A stretch of DNA of 64,000 bases, from the NCBI RefSeq assembly GCF_029635795.1, contig NZ_CP114280.1:620001-684000 (forward strand). The letters run 5' to 3'. The stretch's first letter is position 1; each line of letters begins with the position of its first letter. Origin of the DNA: Dickeya lacustris (GTDB taxonomy: Bacteria > Pseudomonadota > Gammaproteobacteria > Enterobacterales > Enterobacteriaceae). The notes under the pieces were generated by a model. It was not told the DNA's origin, ran no database searches, and was given only the letters and a program-made list of their open reading frames with translations. Made by a program: the position numbers and the translations under genes. This document shows, one piece after another, positions 27,807 to 37,053 of the stretch.

Positions 27807-29366
27807 TTATGGCAACGCCGCTCGTACCGACGCCTCTTGCACCCAGGTTATCCGTACTAACTCAATACGATAATCGGAGGTGGCAAGGATATGGAAATTC
27901 AGCCCATGCAGCACCAATTGATCGCCCACTTTCGGGAACTCATCACTGTGGGCCAGCAGCAGCCCCGCCAACGACGTGTAATCCTCTTTTGGGTCAACCA
28001 GGTCATTCACATCGAGAACCTGTTGTAACGAATGTAAATCCGTGCCACCGCGCACTAACCAACCATCGCCTTCCTGCGTAATATCCAGCGTTTCATCTTC
28101 GTCCGGGAACTCGCCGGCAATCGCCTCAAGGACATCCAGTGGCGTAACCAGGCCTTGAACCACGCCAAATTCATTCGTCACCATGACCAGGCTGCCTTTC
28201 GCGCGACGTAATACCGGCAACAGATTAATCACGTCCAGCGTTTCCGGCACCACGATAGGTGGCGTAGCCGCAGCAAACTGTTCAACATCGGTATGTTCAT
28301 CCAGCGCGACCAACAAGTCTTTCGCCCGCACCACCCCGACCAATTCATCAAGCGAGCCGCGACACACGGGAAACAGGCTATGGGGCGTATCCAGCAATTG
28401 CAGACGGATATCCTGCACTGAACGCTCGCAGTCCACCCAGGAAATGTCCGTTCTCGGCGTCATCACACTGCGCAGTGAACGTGACGCCAGCGTCAATACG
28501 CCGCTAATCATGTAGCGTTCTTCTTCGGCAAACGTCTCTTGCGGCTGTTGCTGCGGCTGCTCTTGCTGATCATCATCTGCCGCTTTGTCGCGGGCTCCCA
28601 TCAGGCGTAAAATCGCCTCCGCCGTTCTCTCTCGCATCGGACGGCGCGACTGATGTTTCATAAAGTTATGACGGGCAATCTGGTTAAACATTTCGATCAG
28701 AATCGAGAAACCTATCGCGGCGTACAGGTAGCCTTTCGGAATGTGGAAACCGAACCCTTCGGCCACCAGACTCAAACCAATCATCAACAGGAAACTCAAA
28801 CACAGTACCACCACCGTTGTATGCGCATTCACAAAGCGGGTTAACGGTTTGGACGCCAGCAGCATGATGCTCATGGCAATCACCACCGCCGTCATCATGA
28901 CGCCGAGATGATTCACCATGCCTACCGCAGTGATCACGGCATCAAGCGAGAACACCGCGTCCAGAATCACAATCTGAATGACGACGGCCCAAAAACTGGC
29001 ATGGGCACGGTTGGCATTGGCATCATGAGGGCGGTTTTCCAGCCGCTCATGCAATTCCATCGTGGCTTTAAACAGCAAGAAGATCCCGCCCGCCAGCAAA
29101 ATAAGATCACGACCGGAGAAACTGAACTCACCGACATGAAACAGCGGCTGTGTTAGCGTAACCATCCAGGAGATCAACGACAGCAGACCAAGACGCATCA
29201 GCAATGCCAGCGACAGTCCGATAACACGGGCTTTATCTCGTTGTTGAGGCGGAAGTTTGTCCGCCAGAATGGCGATAAAGACCAGGTTGTCGATACCCAG
29301 AACAATCTCAAGCACTACCAGCGTAAATAAGCCTGCCCAGATTGAGGGATCCAGCAAAAATTCCAT
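27807..29366 (-). CDS. yoaE: TerC/CBS/CorC-domain membrane protein YoaE
   Basis: 519-residue inner-membrane protein. It has an N-terminal TerC domain with about seven membrane segments (residues about 1-230, including [11 protein letters not shown] and [14 protein letters not shown] with membrane acidic residues), a cytoplasmic pair of CBS domains (about 300-420) and a C-terminal CorC/HlyC transporter-associated domain (about 435-510). Probably involved in metal ion handling by family association; the substrate is not known. The ATG at 29366 ([12 protein letters not shown]) aligns with E. coli YoaE. The 17 residues upstream in the open frame are not conserved. Convergent with sdaA, divergent from manX. 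Confidence 0.92.
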   Translation of the reverse strand: MEFLLDPSIWAGLFTLVVLEIVLGIDNLVFIAILADKLPPQQRDKARVIGLSLALLMRLGLLSLISWMVTLTQPLFHVGEFSFSGRDLILLAGGIFLLFKATMELHERLENRPHDANANRAHASFWAVVIQIVILDAVFSLDAVITAVGMVNHLGVMMTAVVIAMSIMLLASKPLTRFVNAHTTVVVLCLSFLLMIGLSLVAEGFGFHIPKGYLYAAIGFSILIEMFNQIARHNFMKHQSRRPMRERTAEAILRLMGARDKAADDDQQEQPQQQPQETFAEEERYMISGVLTLASRSLRSVMTPRTDISWVDCERSVQDIRLQLLDTPHSLFPVCRGSLDELVGVVRAKDLLVALDEHTDVEQFAAATPPIVVPETLDVINLLPVLRRAKGSLVMVTNEFGVVQGLVTPLDVLEAIAGEFPDEDETLDITQEGDGWLVRGGTDLHSLQQVLDVNDLVDPKEDYTSLAGLLLAHSDEFPKVGDQLVLHGLNFHILATSDYRIELVRITWVQEASVRAALP

Positions 29367-29762
29367 GTCAGACTCCGAAAAATGAACGAGCGTACGCCAC
29401 CAATGCCATCGCATGGTGCGCTAATCGTGTAAGAGAAAGGTGCGACAATAAAATACGTGATAAGAAAATATCAGTACCGTTCACAGAATGGCATGAGGTG
29501 CCGGTTACGTCGTAAACACCGCCGGGCAAAGCCGGGGCAACAGAAATGAATCGTCGGTGACAGTCCATGGGAAGGGCGTTTGCCCGTTACTCCTCTGTAA
29601 TAAAAAGGAAGATAACTTTAACAGAGTTAATGGCATTTTCCACCACGATTTTATCGCCATGCGAGCCCCATCGCACACGCTATTCCCGCCGATTTTTTGC
29701 CCCTCTCAGGCTCGAAGTACAGATTATCATCAGGTCAATTATCGACCACCATCACATCATTC

Positions 29763-29785
29763 ACTTATTTCGCACCATAAACTAA
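29763..29785. promoter_or_regulatory. Possible Mlc/NagC-like operator
   Basis: TTATTTCGCACCATAAACTAA resembles the TTATTT-N-AAATAA-type sites used by the glucose/N-acetylglucosamine repressors, which control manX in E. coli. The right half is imperfect, so this is tentative. Confidence 0.35.
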
Positions 29786-29891
29786 GACTGCGAACATTGG
29801 TGTTATCTGGCGTTAATCACTGCCTTATACCGTAAATGGTGAGATTTTATACCGTGATATACGCTAAATGCCGATGTTGTCGATACTGCAT

Positions 29892-29931
29892 CTCGCTTAC
29901 CGATAAGTGGGTGAATTTATCCGTAAGCGAG
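29892..29931 (+). promoter_or_regulatory. 15-bp inverted repeat in the manX leader
   Basis: CTCGCTTACCGATAA (29892-29906) and TTATCCGTAAGCGAG (29917-29931) are complementary at 14 of 15 positions around a 10-base loop. The repeat ends 49 bases before the manX GTG. No T-run follows, so it is not a simple terminator. It could be an operator or a regulatory RNA stem. Confidence 0.8.
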
Positions 29932-29980
29932 CCGTTCCATTCTCAACGCCACAATGACTCATGCAAAAAGGAGGGAGCAA

Positions 29981-30997
29981 GTGAGTATTGCTATCATGCT
30001 ATGCGCTCACGGCACCACTGCCGGCCCACTGTTACAGACAGCGGAAATGATCCTTGGTGAACAGCGTAACGTTGGCTGGATTGATTTTGTCCCCGGTGAA
30101 AATGCCGAGATCCTGATGGAAAAATATCAGGCGAAGCTGGCCGAGCTGGATGCCGATGAAGGAGTTCTGTTTCTGGTTGATAGCTGGGGGGGAAGCCCCT
30201 TTAATGCGGCCAGCCGCCTGGTCACGGGCAAGCGGCATTACGATGTGGTCGCCGGTGTTAACATTCCGATGCTGGCTGAAACATTAATGGCCCGTGACGA
30301 TAACCCCGATTTTGACGAACTGGTCGCCACGGCTATTGCAGCGGGCAAAGCCGGTGTAAAATCCTTGAAAAGCACGGTTCCTGAAAATACCGCTACTTTC
30401 ACTGAACACCCCCCTACTATCTCTGAAAACCCCCCTACCGTTCCTGAACACACCTCGCCAGCACCTTCCCGTTCCCCTGTAGAGCACCATGTAATAACCC
30501 GTGGACAGATGCTCATTGGCCTTGCTCGTATTGACGATCGCCTGATACACGGCCAGGTCGCCACACGGTGGACAAAAGAGACACATGTCAGCCGGATTAT
30601 CGTCGTCAGCGATGAAGTTGCAGCAGACGGGGTTCGCAAAACACTGCTCACGCAGGTTGCACCGCCCGGTGTATCAGCCCACGTGGTGGATATCGCCAAA
30701 GCGATTAGGGTTTATAACAACCCGAAATACGCCGGCGAGCGCGTCATGTTGCTGTTCACTAACCCGACGGACGTGCTGAGGCTGGTGCAGGCGGGCGTAA
30801 AAATAGGCTCGGTTAACATTGGTGGTATGGCCTATCGCCAGGGCAAAACACAGATTAACCATGCGGTGTCTATCGATGCTCAGGACATTGAAGCATTCAA
30901 CACGCTTCACAAACTCGGTATTGAGCTGGAAGTCCGTAAAGTTTCAAGCGACACCAAACTCAACATGATGGATTTGATAACCAAAGTTATGCGCTAG
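29981..30997 (+). CDS. manX: Mannose-family PTS enzyme IIAB (ManX)
   Basis: Cytoplasmic phosphotransfer component of the mannose/glucose/glucosamine phosphotransferase system. The 338-residue protein has a IIA domain (about residues 1-130, phospho-His in CAHGTTAG near residue 10, then GWIDFVPGENAE and LVDSWGGSPFNAASR) and a IIB domain (about 175-338, phospho-His in RIDDRLIHGQVATRWTKE). They are joined by a Pro/Thr/Glu-rich linker built of degenerate heptads (HPPTISE, NPPTVPE) that differs from the Ala/Pro linker of E. coli. GTG start at 29981 behind AAAGGAGGG, as in E. coli manX. First gene of manXYZ. Confidence 0.95.
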   Translation: MSIAIMLCAHGTTAGPLLQTAEMILGEQRNVGWIDFVPGENAEILMEKYQAKLAELDADEGVLFLVDSWGGSPFNAASRLVTGKRHYDVVAGVNIPMLAETLMARDDNPDFDELVATAIAAGKAGVKSLKSTVPENTATFTEHPPTISENPPTVPEHTSPAPSRSPVEHHVITRGQMLIGLARIDDRLIHGQVATRWTKETHVSRIIVVSDEVAADGVRKTLLTQVAPPGVSAHVVDIAKAIRVYNNPKYAGERVMLLFTNPTDVLRLVQAGVKIGSVNIGGMAYRQGKTQINHAVSIDAQDIEAFNTLHKLGIELEVRKVSSDTKLNMMDLITKVMR

Positions 30998-31019
30998 CAC
31001 AACGTTATGCGCTAGCACA
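30986..31019 (+). repeat. 16-bp duplication spanning the manX stop
   Basis: GTTATGCGCTAGCACA occurs at 30986-31001 and 31004-31019. The first copy includes the manX TAG stop. Confidence 0.95.
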
Positions 31020-31084
31020 TTGCGCCTGATGAATGGCACCGCGACGCACGTTGGCAATCCATTATTCTCACAGGAGATAGCATT

Positions 31085-31879
31085 ATGGCGATCACCACAT
31101 TTCACATCGTGATGATATTTATTGTGGCCTGTATTTCTGGTATGGGCTCTATTCTTGACGAGTTTCAGTTTCATCGTCCACTTGTCGCTTGCACGCTAAT
31201 AGGGCTGGTGCTTGGCGATATCAAAACCGGGATCATTATCGGCGGCACGCTGGAGATGATAGCGCTAGGTTGGATGAACATTGGCGCGGCCATGGCACCG
31301 GATGCGGCGCTGGCATCAATCATCTCGACGATTCTGGTCATTGCGGGCGGGCAAAGCATCGGTGCCGGTATTGCCCTCGCGATTCCATTGGCAGCCGCAG
31401 GTCAGGTGTTGACGATCATGGTACGCACTTTGACCATCGCTTTTCAGCATGCGGCTGACAGCGCCGCCGAGCGCGGTAATCTGTCTGCCATCAGTTGGAT
31501 TCACGTTAGCGCGCTGCTGCTACAAGCCATGCGCATCGCCATTCCCGCCGTTATCGTTACCGTGTCCGTAGGTACGCAGGCCGTACATACGCTGCTGTCA
31601 TCAATTCCCGACGTTGTCACCACCGGCCTCAATATCGCCGGCGGCATGATTGTCGTCGTCGGTTATGCGATGGTGATTAATATGATGCGTGCCGGCTACC
31701 TTATGCCCTTTTTCTATTTAGGGTTTGTTACCGCTGCCTTTACCAATTTTAATCTGGTCGCTCTCGGCGTTATTGGCATCGTTATGGCTGTGCTTTATAT
31801 CCAGCTTAACCCGAAATATCACAAACCCCAGAACATCGCGACGTTATCAAACAACGACCTTGATAATGAACTGGATTAA
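31085..31879 (+). CDS. manY: Mannose-family PTS enzyme IIC (ManY)
   Basis: Integral membrane sugar-conducting subunit (264 residues) that forms the channel with ManZ. The ManY/IIC signature GTLEMIALGWMNIGAAMAPD (about residues 55-74) is present, and the protein is strongly hydrophobic throughout. ATG behind AGGAGA. Preceded by an 87-base gap containing the tail of the duplicated segment. Followed 14 bases later by manZ. In enterobacteria this permease also serves as receptor for some bacteriocins and phage DNA (family knowledge). Confidence 0.95.
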   Translation: MAITTFHIVMIFIVACISGMGSILDEFQFHRPLVACTLIGLVLGDIKTGIIIGGTLEMIALGWMNIGAAMAPDAALASIISTILVIAGGQSIGAGIALAIPLAAAGQVLTIMVRTLTIAFQHAADSAAERGNLSAISWIHVSALLLQAMRIAIPAVIVTVSVGTQAVHTLLSSIPDVVTTGLNIAGGMIVVVGYAMVINMMRAGYLMPFFYLGFVTAAFTNFNLVALGVIGIVMAVLYIQLNPKYHKPQNIATLSNNDLDNELD

Positions 31880-31893
31880 CAGGAGAAAATATC

Positions 31894-32748
31894 ATGTCAG
31901 ATACGGCAACTGGTGCAGAGACAAAAAAACAATTAACCCGTGGCGATATTCGCAACGTTTTTCTACGCTCAAATCTCTTTCAGGGTTCATGGAATTTTGA
32001 ACGTATGCAAGCGTTGGGATTTTGTTTTTCTATGGTTCCGGCGATTCGCCGACTCTACCCGGAGAATTCGCCTGAACGCAGACAAGCGATTAAACGCCAT
32101 CTGGAATTTTTTAATACACACCCGTTCGTCGCCGCGCCCATATTAGGCGTCACACTGGCAATGGAGGAGCAGCGTGCCAATGGCGCCCCCATTGATGACG
32201 GCGCGATTAATGGTTTAAAAGTGGGCCTCATGGGGCCGTTAGCAGGTGTAGGCGACCCGATATTTTGGGGTACGGCGCGTCCGGTATTTGCCGCTTTGGG
32301 AGCGGGGCTTGCCATGAATGGCAGCTTACTAGGGCCGCTGCTGTTTTTCGTTTTATTCAATGTTGTGCGTTTACTGGTGCGCTATTCCGGTATTGCTTAC
32401 GGCTACCGCAAAGGCGCGAATATAGTCAGCGACATGGGGGGCGGGCTGCTGCAAAAAATGACTGAAGGCGCGTCTATTCTGGGGTTATTCGTCATGGGGG
32501 CGCTGGTCAACAAATGGACGCATGTCAATATTCCACTGGTTGTCTCTCGGGTCACTGACCAGAATGGGCAGACAACCGTAACCACGGTTCAATCCATTCT
32601 GGATCAATTAATGCCAGGTGTAGTGCCTTTGTTATTAACGTTCGGCTGCATGTGGCTGCTGCGACGTAAAATTAATGCGCTCTGGTTAATTATCAGTTTC
32701 TTTATTCTCGGTATCGTTGGTTATTGGGGCGGATTATTGGGGCTGTAA
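31894..32748 (+). CDS. manZ: Mannose-family PTS enzyme IID (ManZ)
   Basis: Second membrane subunit of the mannose PTS (284 residues). The N-terminal cytoplasmic part carries LTRGDIRNVFLRSNLFQGSW and FNTHPFVAAPILGVTLAMEE. The central GLMGPLAGVGDPIFWGTARP (about residues 110-129) is the IID signature, and the C-terminus has membrane helices. ATG behind ACAGGAG. Last gene of manXYZ. E. coli has yobD between manZ and mntP; no such gene is seen here. Confidence 0.95.
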   Translation: MSDTATGAETKKQLTRGDIRNVFLRSNLFQGSWNFERMQALGFCFSMVPAIRRLYPENSPERRQAIKRHLEFFNTHPFVAAPILGVTLAMEEQRANGAPIDDGAINGLKVGLMGPLAGVGDPIFWGTARPVFAALGAGLAMNGSLLGPLLFFVLFNVVRLLVRYSGIAYGYRKGANIVSDMGGGLLQKMTEGASILGLFVMGALVNKWTHVNIPLVVSRVTDQNGQTTVTTVQSILDQLMPGVVPLLLTFGCMWLLRRKINALWLIISFFILGIVGYWGGLLGL

Positions 32749-32997
32749 TACTCAGGGCCGGTTATTCCGGCCCTGCAATTTCTTGTTTCGCGCCAGGCAA
32801 TAGCGTTGCTTTATGCCGAGGTGCTCGATGACATGATGCACTAATATAGTTTTGTTATTATTGATAACACTGCCCTTGTTGTTCGCTATTAACAGCATTA
32901 ATTAATATACAGCGATATAATCCCATAACTTTATTGGTGTTATTTTAACCACACGCTGTGTGATATATTTCCTGCCCGCATCTCACTCACCAATAAA

Positions 32998-33035
32998 TGA
33001 TAATGATTATCAACCTCAGAGAGTGACTTTATATT
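32998..33035 (+). promoter_or_regulatory. mntP promoter with perfect Fur box
   Basis: TGATAAT-G-ATTATCA (32998-33012) is a perfect 7-1-7 Fur-type inverted repeat. Its right half contains a plausible -35 (TTATCA, 33007-33012) spaced 17 bases from TATATT (33030-33035). Transcription would start just before the riboswitch. MntR boxes are similar in shape, so the regulator is not certain. Confidence 0.75.
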
Positions 33036-33084
33036 ATTTAATGTTGTTTCACGCCAAAGTAATATGGTATCTTTGCGCCGTCAT

Positions 33085-33260
33085 TGGGGAGTAGCCGATT
33101 CCTGAAATAGTTTGCTTCAGGAATGCCCGTATCAACATACTCGTTCTTCACTGAACGTGGTGCGGGCGGCCAACGAGCAGGCGAGACCATAGACACGCTA
33201 TCTGCCATCTGGTTGGGGGTGGGTTGCGTGGATATGGAGAACCGCCCAGCCGAGGCTATT
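33085..33260 (+). ncRNA. yybP-ykoY manganese riboswitch
   Basis: The leader holds the conserved TTGGGGAGTAGCC block (33084-33096), a stem ATTCCTGAA/TTCAGGAAT (about 33098-33123) and ATCAACATACTCG (about 33129-33141), all typical of proteobacterial yybP-ykoY Mn2+-sensing RNAs. AGTAGCC (33090-33096) can pair with GGCTATT (33254-33260), closing the structure 4 bases before the mntP ATG and next to its GAGG ribosome-binding site (33252-33255). This suggests translational control. Confidence 0.85.
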
Positions 33261-33264
33261 ACAC

Positions 33265-33837
33265 ATGAATTTATCTGCAACACTTATCCTTGCTTTTGGC
33301 ATGTCTATGGACGCGTTTGCTGCATCAATTGGCAAAGGCGCTGCCTTACATAATCCCCGTTTTCGTGAAGCACTGCGTACCGGCCTTATCTTCGGTCTGG
33401 TAGAAGCCATGACACCGCTGATCGGCTGGGCACTTGGGTTTTATGCCAGTCGCTTTATTATCGCCTGGGATCACTGGGTCGCTTTCAGCTTACTTGTGAT
33501 TTTAGGCGGGCGCATGATTTTGGAAGGGCTCAAGGGTGAGCATCACCTTGATGACGAAAAAATCTCCAGGCACAGTTTTTTCATTCTGGTATGCACGGCT
33601 ATCGCTACCAGCCTTGACGCCATGGCGATTGGCGTTGGGCTCGCCTTCCTGCAAGTCAATATCGTTCATACCGCCATGGCAATTGGGTGTGCAACCATGG
33701 TGATGGTGACTCTTGGGATGATGATTGGCCGGTATGTCGGCCCCATCCTCGGTAAACGGGCAGAGATCATCGGTGGGTTGGTGCTTATCGGCATTGGCTG
33801 CAACATCCTCTACGAACACCTGCACAATCTCGCCTGA
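33265..33837 (+). CDS. mntP: Manganese efflux pump MntP
   Basis: Six-helix inner-membrane Mn2+ exporter of 190 residues made of two homologous halves. Each half has the metal-site motif: [14 protein letters not shown] (about residues 12-25) and [12 protein letters not shown] (about 114-125), with the key Asp residues. Expression is likely set by the Fur/MntR-type box and the Mn riboswitch directly upstream. Convergent with rlmA. Confidence 0.95.
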   Translation: MNLSATLILAFGMSMDAFAASIGKGAALHNPRFREALRTGLIFGLVEAMTPLIGWALGFYASRFIIAWDHWVAFSLLVILGGRMILEGLKGEHHLDDEKISRHSFFILVCTAIATSLDAMAIGVGLAFLQVNIVHTAMAIGCATMVMVTLGMMIGRYVGPILGKRAEIIGGLVLIGIGCNILYEHLHNLA

Positions 33838-33865
33838 TATAACCGGTGCGGGGCCCGTCCCCGCA

Positions 33866-34699
33866 TTAGTTTGCCGGGCTGCGTCGATAGAGCCGGATCA
33901 GGAAATCGGTTTCGCATTGAAAATCAGCCTGAGCACTCAGCCTGTCTTTGACATCCGCTGTCGCACGCCAGGCAAAAGGCGTCATCTGTAGCAAATTCGC
34001 GGCACTGGCACCGTTCAACGACATGGTGTATTGCAAACGATGCTGGGTTTCCAGCGTGAATCCGGCAAACTGCTCATCGTGCTCGGGGTGGGGCCTGACA
34101 TCCTGATATACCTGGGCTTTAAGCGCCAGTAAATGATTGGGCCCCGGAGCCACCGTGACCAACACGCCGCCAGAATGAATAACACGGGCTAATTCGGCTG
34201 GGTTACAAGGGGCATAGATTTTTAACACTGCCGCCAGCACATTATCGGCAAACGGAAGGCGCTGGCTGGATGCCACGCAAAACTCAACCTGAGTATAGCG
34301 TTTTGCCGCCCGTTGAATCGCCGCTTTGGACACATCCAACCCATATACCGAGCCACCATGTGGGGCTAACACTTGCGCCAATGCTGCGGTGTAATACCCT
34401 TCGCCGCAACCGATATCCAACAGCGCGCCAGTAGAGCCCGATACGCTGTCGGCCATCAACATGGCAACCTTATCGCGCAACGGCTGATAATGCCCCTCAT
34501 CTAAAAACGCCCGTCGGGCCTGCATCATCGCAGCATTATCTCCCGGTTGTTTGGAGCGTTTAAATTGCACGGGCAACAGATTGACATACCCTTCACGGGC
34601 ACAATCGAAATGATGACGCCCACAAGACCAGCGATTAGCTTCATGATGTAAAGGATGTTGGCATAAAGGGCACTGATAAAGCGCAGAAGAATTTTGCAT
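33866..34699 (-). CDS. rlmA: 23S rRNA (guanine-745-N1)-methyltransferase RlmA
   Basis: Methylates G745 in helix 35 of 23S rRNA. The 277-residue protein has an N-terminal zinc finger (YQCPLCQHPL with partner cysteines in WSCGRHHFDC, about residues 8-32), then a Rossmann methyltransferase fold with SAM motif LLDIGCGEGYYTAAL (about 92-106) and APCNPAELARV. The ATG at 34699 (MQNSSALYQCPLC) is chosen as the one just before the zinc finger. Conserved neighbour of mntP and cspC. Confidence 0.94.
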   Translation of the reverse strand: MQNSSALYQCPLCQHPLHHEANRWSCGRHHFDCAREGYVNLLPVQFKRSKQPGDNAAMMQARRAFLDEGHYQPLRDKVAMLMADSVSGSTGALLDIGCGEGYYTAALAQVLAPHGGSVYGLDVSKAAIQRAAKRYTQVEFCVASSQRLPFADNVLAAVLKIYAPCNPAELARVIHSGGVLVTVAPGPNHLLALKAQVYQDVRPHPEHDEQFAGFTLETQHRLQYTMSLNGASAANLLQMTPFAWRATADVKDRLSAQADFQCETDFLIRLYRRSPAN

Positions 34700-34737
34700 A
34701 ACACTCTTGAGGGGATAAAAACAACAGACAAAAACGC

Positions 34738-34763
34738 AAAAAACCCGCACCTGGCGGGTTTTA
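34738..34763. terminator. Terminator downstream of cspC
   Basis: On the minus strand AACCCGCC-AGGT-GCGGGTT is followed by a T-run (plus-strand A-run 34738-34743). The plus side also ends in TTTTA. Confidence 0.85.
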
Positions 34764-34778
34764 TGGCGTGAGCTGAAA

Positions 34779-34988
34779 TTACAGCGCCACTACGTTCACA
34801 GCGGAAGGACCTTTCTGGCCATCCTGAATTTCGAACTCAACGTTCTGGCCTTCAGCCAGGGTTTTAAAGCCGTTGCCCTGAATAGCAGAGAAGTGTACGA
34901 ACACATCTTTGCTACCATCAGCCGGAGTAATAAAACCAAAACCTTTAGACTCGTTGAACCACTTAACCTGACCTTTAATCTTTGCCAT
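34779..34988 (-). CDS. cspC: Cold-shock-family RNA chaperone CspC
   Basis: 69-residue OB-fold RNA/ssDNA-binding protein with RNP1 KGFGFITP and RNP2 VFVHFSAI. It differs from E. coli CspC at only a few positions near the C-terminus ([10 protein letters not shown]), and [14 protein letters not shown] with QGNGFKTL separates it from CspE. CspC is constitutive at 37 degrees in E. coli and stabilises stress mRNAs. A short yobF gene lies 39 bases upstream on the same strand, as in E. coli. Confidence 0.93.
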   Translation of the reverse strand: MAKIKGQVKWFNESKGFGFITPADGSKDVFVHFSAIQGNGFKTLAEGQNVEFEIQDGQKGPSAVNVVAL

Positions 34989-35027
34989 TTCAAAGTTTCC
35001 TTTAATAGTTTAAACCGCGCACAGGCG

Positions 35028-35144
35028 TCATACAGAAAAACCAGAGTCGTTACTGTTTGAGGCACTAAAATAAGGATCGGCAGAGAAGTGGTATTCAACG
35101 CTAACGTTTGTACTCAAAACTTCTTTACTGAAAATGCCATTCAT
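35028..35144 (-). CDS. yobF: Short conserved protein YobF
   Basis: A 38-codon open frame directly upstream of cspC on the same strand. The translation starts [20 protein letters not shown] and continues [11 protein letters not shown], which lines up with E. coli YobF (N-terminus [11 protein letters not shown], then VEYRFSAEPYIGAS). Synteny with cspC is exactly that of E. coli. In E. coli yobF is a stress-regulated short protein cotranscribed with cspC; function unknown. The ribosome-binding site (GAGG) is about 13 bases away, so translation may be weak. Confidence 0.85.
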   Translation of the reverse strand: MNGIFSKEVLSTNVSVEYHFSADPYFSASNSNDSGFSV

Positions 35145-36157
35145 ATACAGAACTGTACCTCGTTTTACCCAGATGCGTTATTACATACTCTTTTATCATT
35201 GGCAAGCCATTTTTTGCCAGTGATGGACAGGTCGCACAAATTAGAGGCTTTAATGTATCATTAATATCCACCGGGCATAGCTGTGAGATATTGATACATC
35301 AAAGACTCACGTTGTACATCTATCCCGTACTTTGATTATGTGCATGCAATGTTGATTGTGCAAGTTTATATAGCAAGATACTTGTTAAACGCTATATCAT
35401 CGCGAACCTTGTCATAACAAAATGATATTACAACCCTCTCTCCGATTTTCACTTATAATTCAAGTCACCAAATCGCATTTTGTGACATGACTTTTCTTTT
35501 CGTGAAAAGAGAAAGAAAAATCCTTTTATAACAAAGCCATGCAACTATCAATCACTGACGGAAACTATCTTGAAATAGCACCATGATGAATGTTTGTGCC
35601 TAAAATTCAGCCGCGTTTATCGTCCTGATGAAATCATTTTTACAAAAAATGATTAACACATTGCATCTCACCTTCTTTGTTTCACTTTCGTTTCTCTTTT
35701 TTTACTGCATGAATAAAATACCCATTTCCTTGATCATCAAGCCGCCAATAACGCGTGATTAATTTATCAAAAACGATAGTGAGCCATATTTTTCCTTACT
35801 TCCACCTCTTGCACTTTGCCGTTATGTTGATCACATTCCATAATAAACATAAATTAATCTTAATCAGGCCAAGACGAATAACAGAGAATAAAAAATGCGG
35901 TGCCGCTCGAAATAATCTCTCGGATCTGGCGCTGGTCTGGAAGATAGATTGCTATTTCGATTGTTTTGTTGTTATCACGAATGCAGTCACGCACATCGGA
36001 ACAGATAAGGATGGCCCAAAGTCAGATAGCATCACGTCAGGTCAGTCTTTTGCGTCTAACATCAGGCAACACCGTTTGCTGTGCGCCAGGTTCAGTTTTT
36101 TTACTGTACAAATCGCTAACCTAATGATCGTTCGACAACATCAACGGGAGGTGAGTT
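35145..36157 (-). other. 1-kb AT-rich gap upstream of yobF-cspC
   Basis: No gene supported. The cspC-proximal part holds two stems: TTGGCAA/TTGCCAG-type near 35199-35224 and TGTATCA(35254)/TGATACA(35298) extended by ATATC/GATAT. It probably includes a long leader and promoter for yobF-cspC. A 150-codon plus-strand frame (35755-36207) overlaps the start of yniA, has no recognisable features and is not called. Confidence 0.6.
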
Positions 36158-37015
36158 ATGTGGCAGACTATCAGCCAACTGTTGGAAGAACATCTTGGCC
36201 CCGGTGACATTCTGGAACGTCGGGAATTACCCGGCGGCGAAGTCCATAGCGCCTGGTACTTGCGTTATGGGCAACACGATGTGTTTGTCAAATGCGATGG
36301 CCGCGAATGGTTAGACAAGTTCCGGGCAGAGGCAGAGCAGCTAGAATTACTGGCTCGCAGCAAAACCGTGCAAGTGCCTGCTTTATACGGCGTGGGCAGC
36401 CATCGTGACGCCAGTTTCTTATTACTGGAATATCTTGCAGCAAAACCGATGACAGCACATGATGCCTGGCAATTAGGTCAACGTCTGGCTTATTTGCATC
36501 AATGGAGCGAGCAACCTCAGTTTGGCCTTGATTTTGATAACGATCTTTCAACTACCCACCAGCCTAATACCTGGCAGCGTCATTGGCCGGTTTTTTTTGC
36601 AGAACAACGTATTGGCTGGCAATTACAGTTAGCCGCAGAAAAAGGGCTACATTTCGGCGACATTGATAAGCTCATCACCCGTGTAGAACAACGGCTCGCG
36701 GGCCATCAACCACAGCCCTCTCTATTGCATGGCGATCTATGGTCAGAAAATTATCTTAATACCCCACAGGGGTGCTATCTGTTTGATCCGGCCTGCTACT
36801 GGGGCGACAGAGAGTGTGACCTGGCTATGTTGCCATTGCATCCTCATCTGCCTGCACAGATTTACGACGGCTATCAAAGCGTCTGGCCATTGGAGAGCGA
36901 TTTCCCTGAACGCCAGCCACTGTATCAGATTTACGTTCTGCTTAATCGCGCCAATCTATTTGGCGGTAAACATGTGGTAGCCGCCCAACACGCCATAGAA
37001 CGTCAGTTACTGTAA
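36158..37015 (+). CDS. yniA: Fructosamine kinase family protein YniA
   Basis: Kinase-fold protein of 285 residues predicted to phosphorylate ketosamines (glycated amines) for deglycation. Motifs: ELPGGEVHSAWYL (nucleotide loop), VFVKCDGREW (ATP Lys), catalytic LLHGDLWSENYL (about residues 189-200) and metal-binding FDPACYWGDRECDLAML (about 208-224). The ATG at 36158 follows GGGAGG at about 7 bases. Paired convergently with yniB as in related genomes. Actual substrate untested. Confidence 0.92.
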   Translation: MWQTISQLLEEHLGPGDILERRELPGGEVHSAWYLRYGQHDVFVKCDGREWLDKFRAEAEQLELLARSKTVQVPALYGVGSHRDASFLLLEYLAAKPMTAHDAWQLGQRLAYLHQWSEQPQFGLDFDNDLSTTHQPNTWQRHWPVFFAEQRIGWQLQLAAEKGLHFGDIDKLITRVEQRLAGHQPQPSLLHGDLWSENYLNTPQGCYLFDPACYWGDRECDLAMLPLHPHLPAQIYDGYQSVWPLESDFPERQPLYQIYVLLNRANLFGGKHVVAAQHAIERQLL

Positions 37016-37053
37016 TCACGTGACCTGAAACTGCCGGGGCTTCACCGCCCCAT

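Larger units (their letters stand above)
29367..29980 (+). other. yoaE-manX divergent control region
   Basis: 614 bases without a recognisable gene. It holds a possible Mlc/NagC-type site at 29763-29785 and a long inverted repeat at 29892-29931, described separately. The last 20 bases contain the strong AAAGGAGGG ribosome-binding site of manX. Confidence 0.6.

Noticed and set aside
32749-33264. yobD gene between manZ and mntP as in E. coli
   Set aside because: Searched by eye for a YobD-like membrane frame and found only promoter and riboswitch sequence.
35755-36207. 150-codon plus-strand frame overlapping the yniA start
   Set aside because: No motif, AT-rich DNA with atypical composition for coding, and it would overlap a well-supported gene in another frame.
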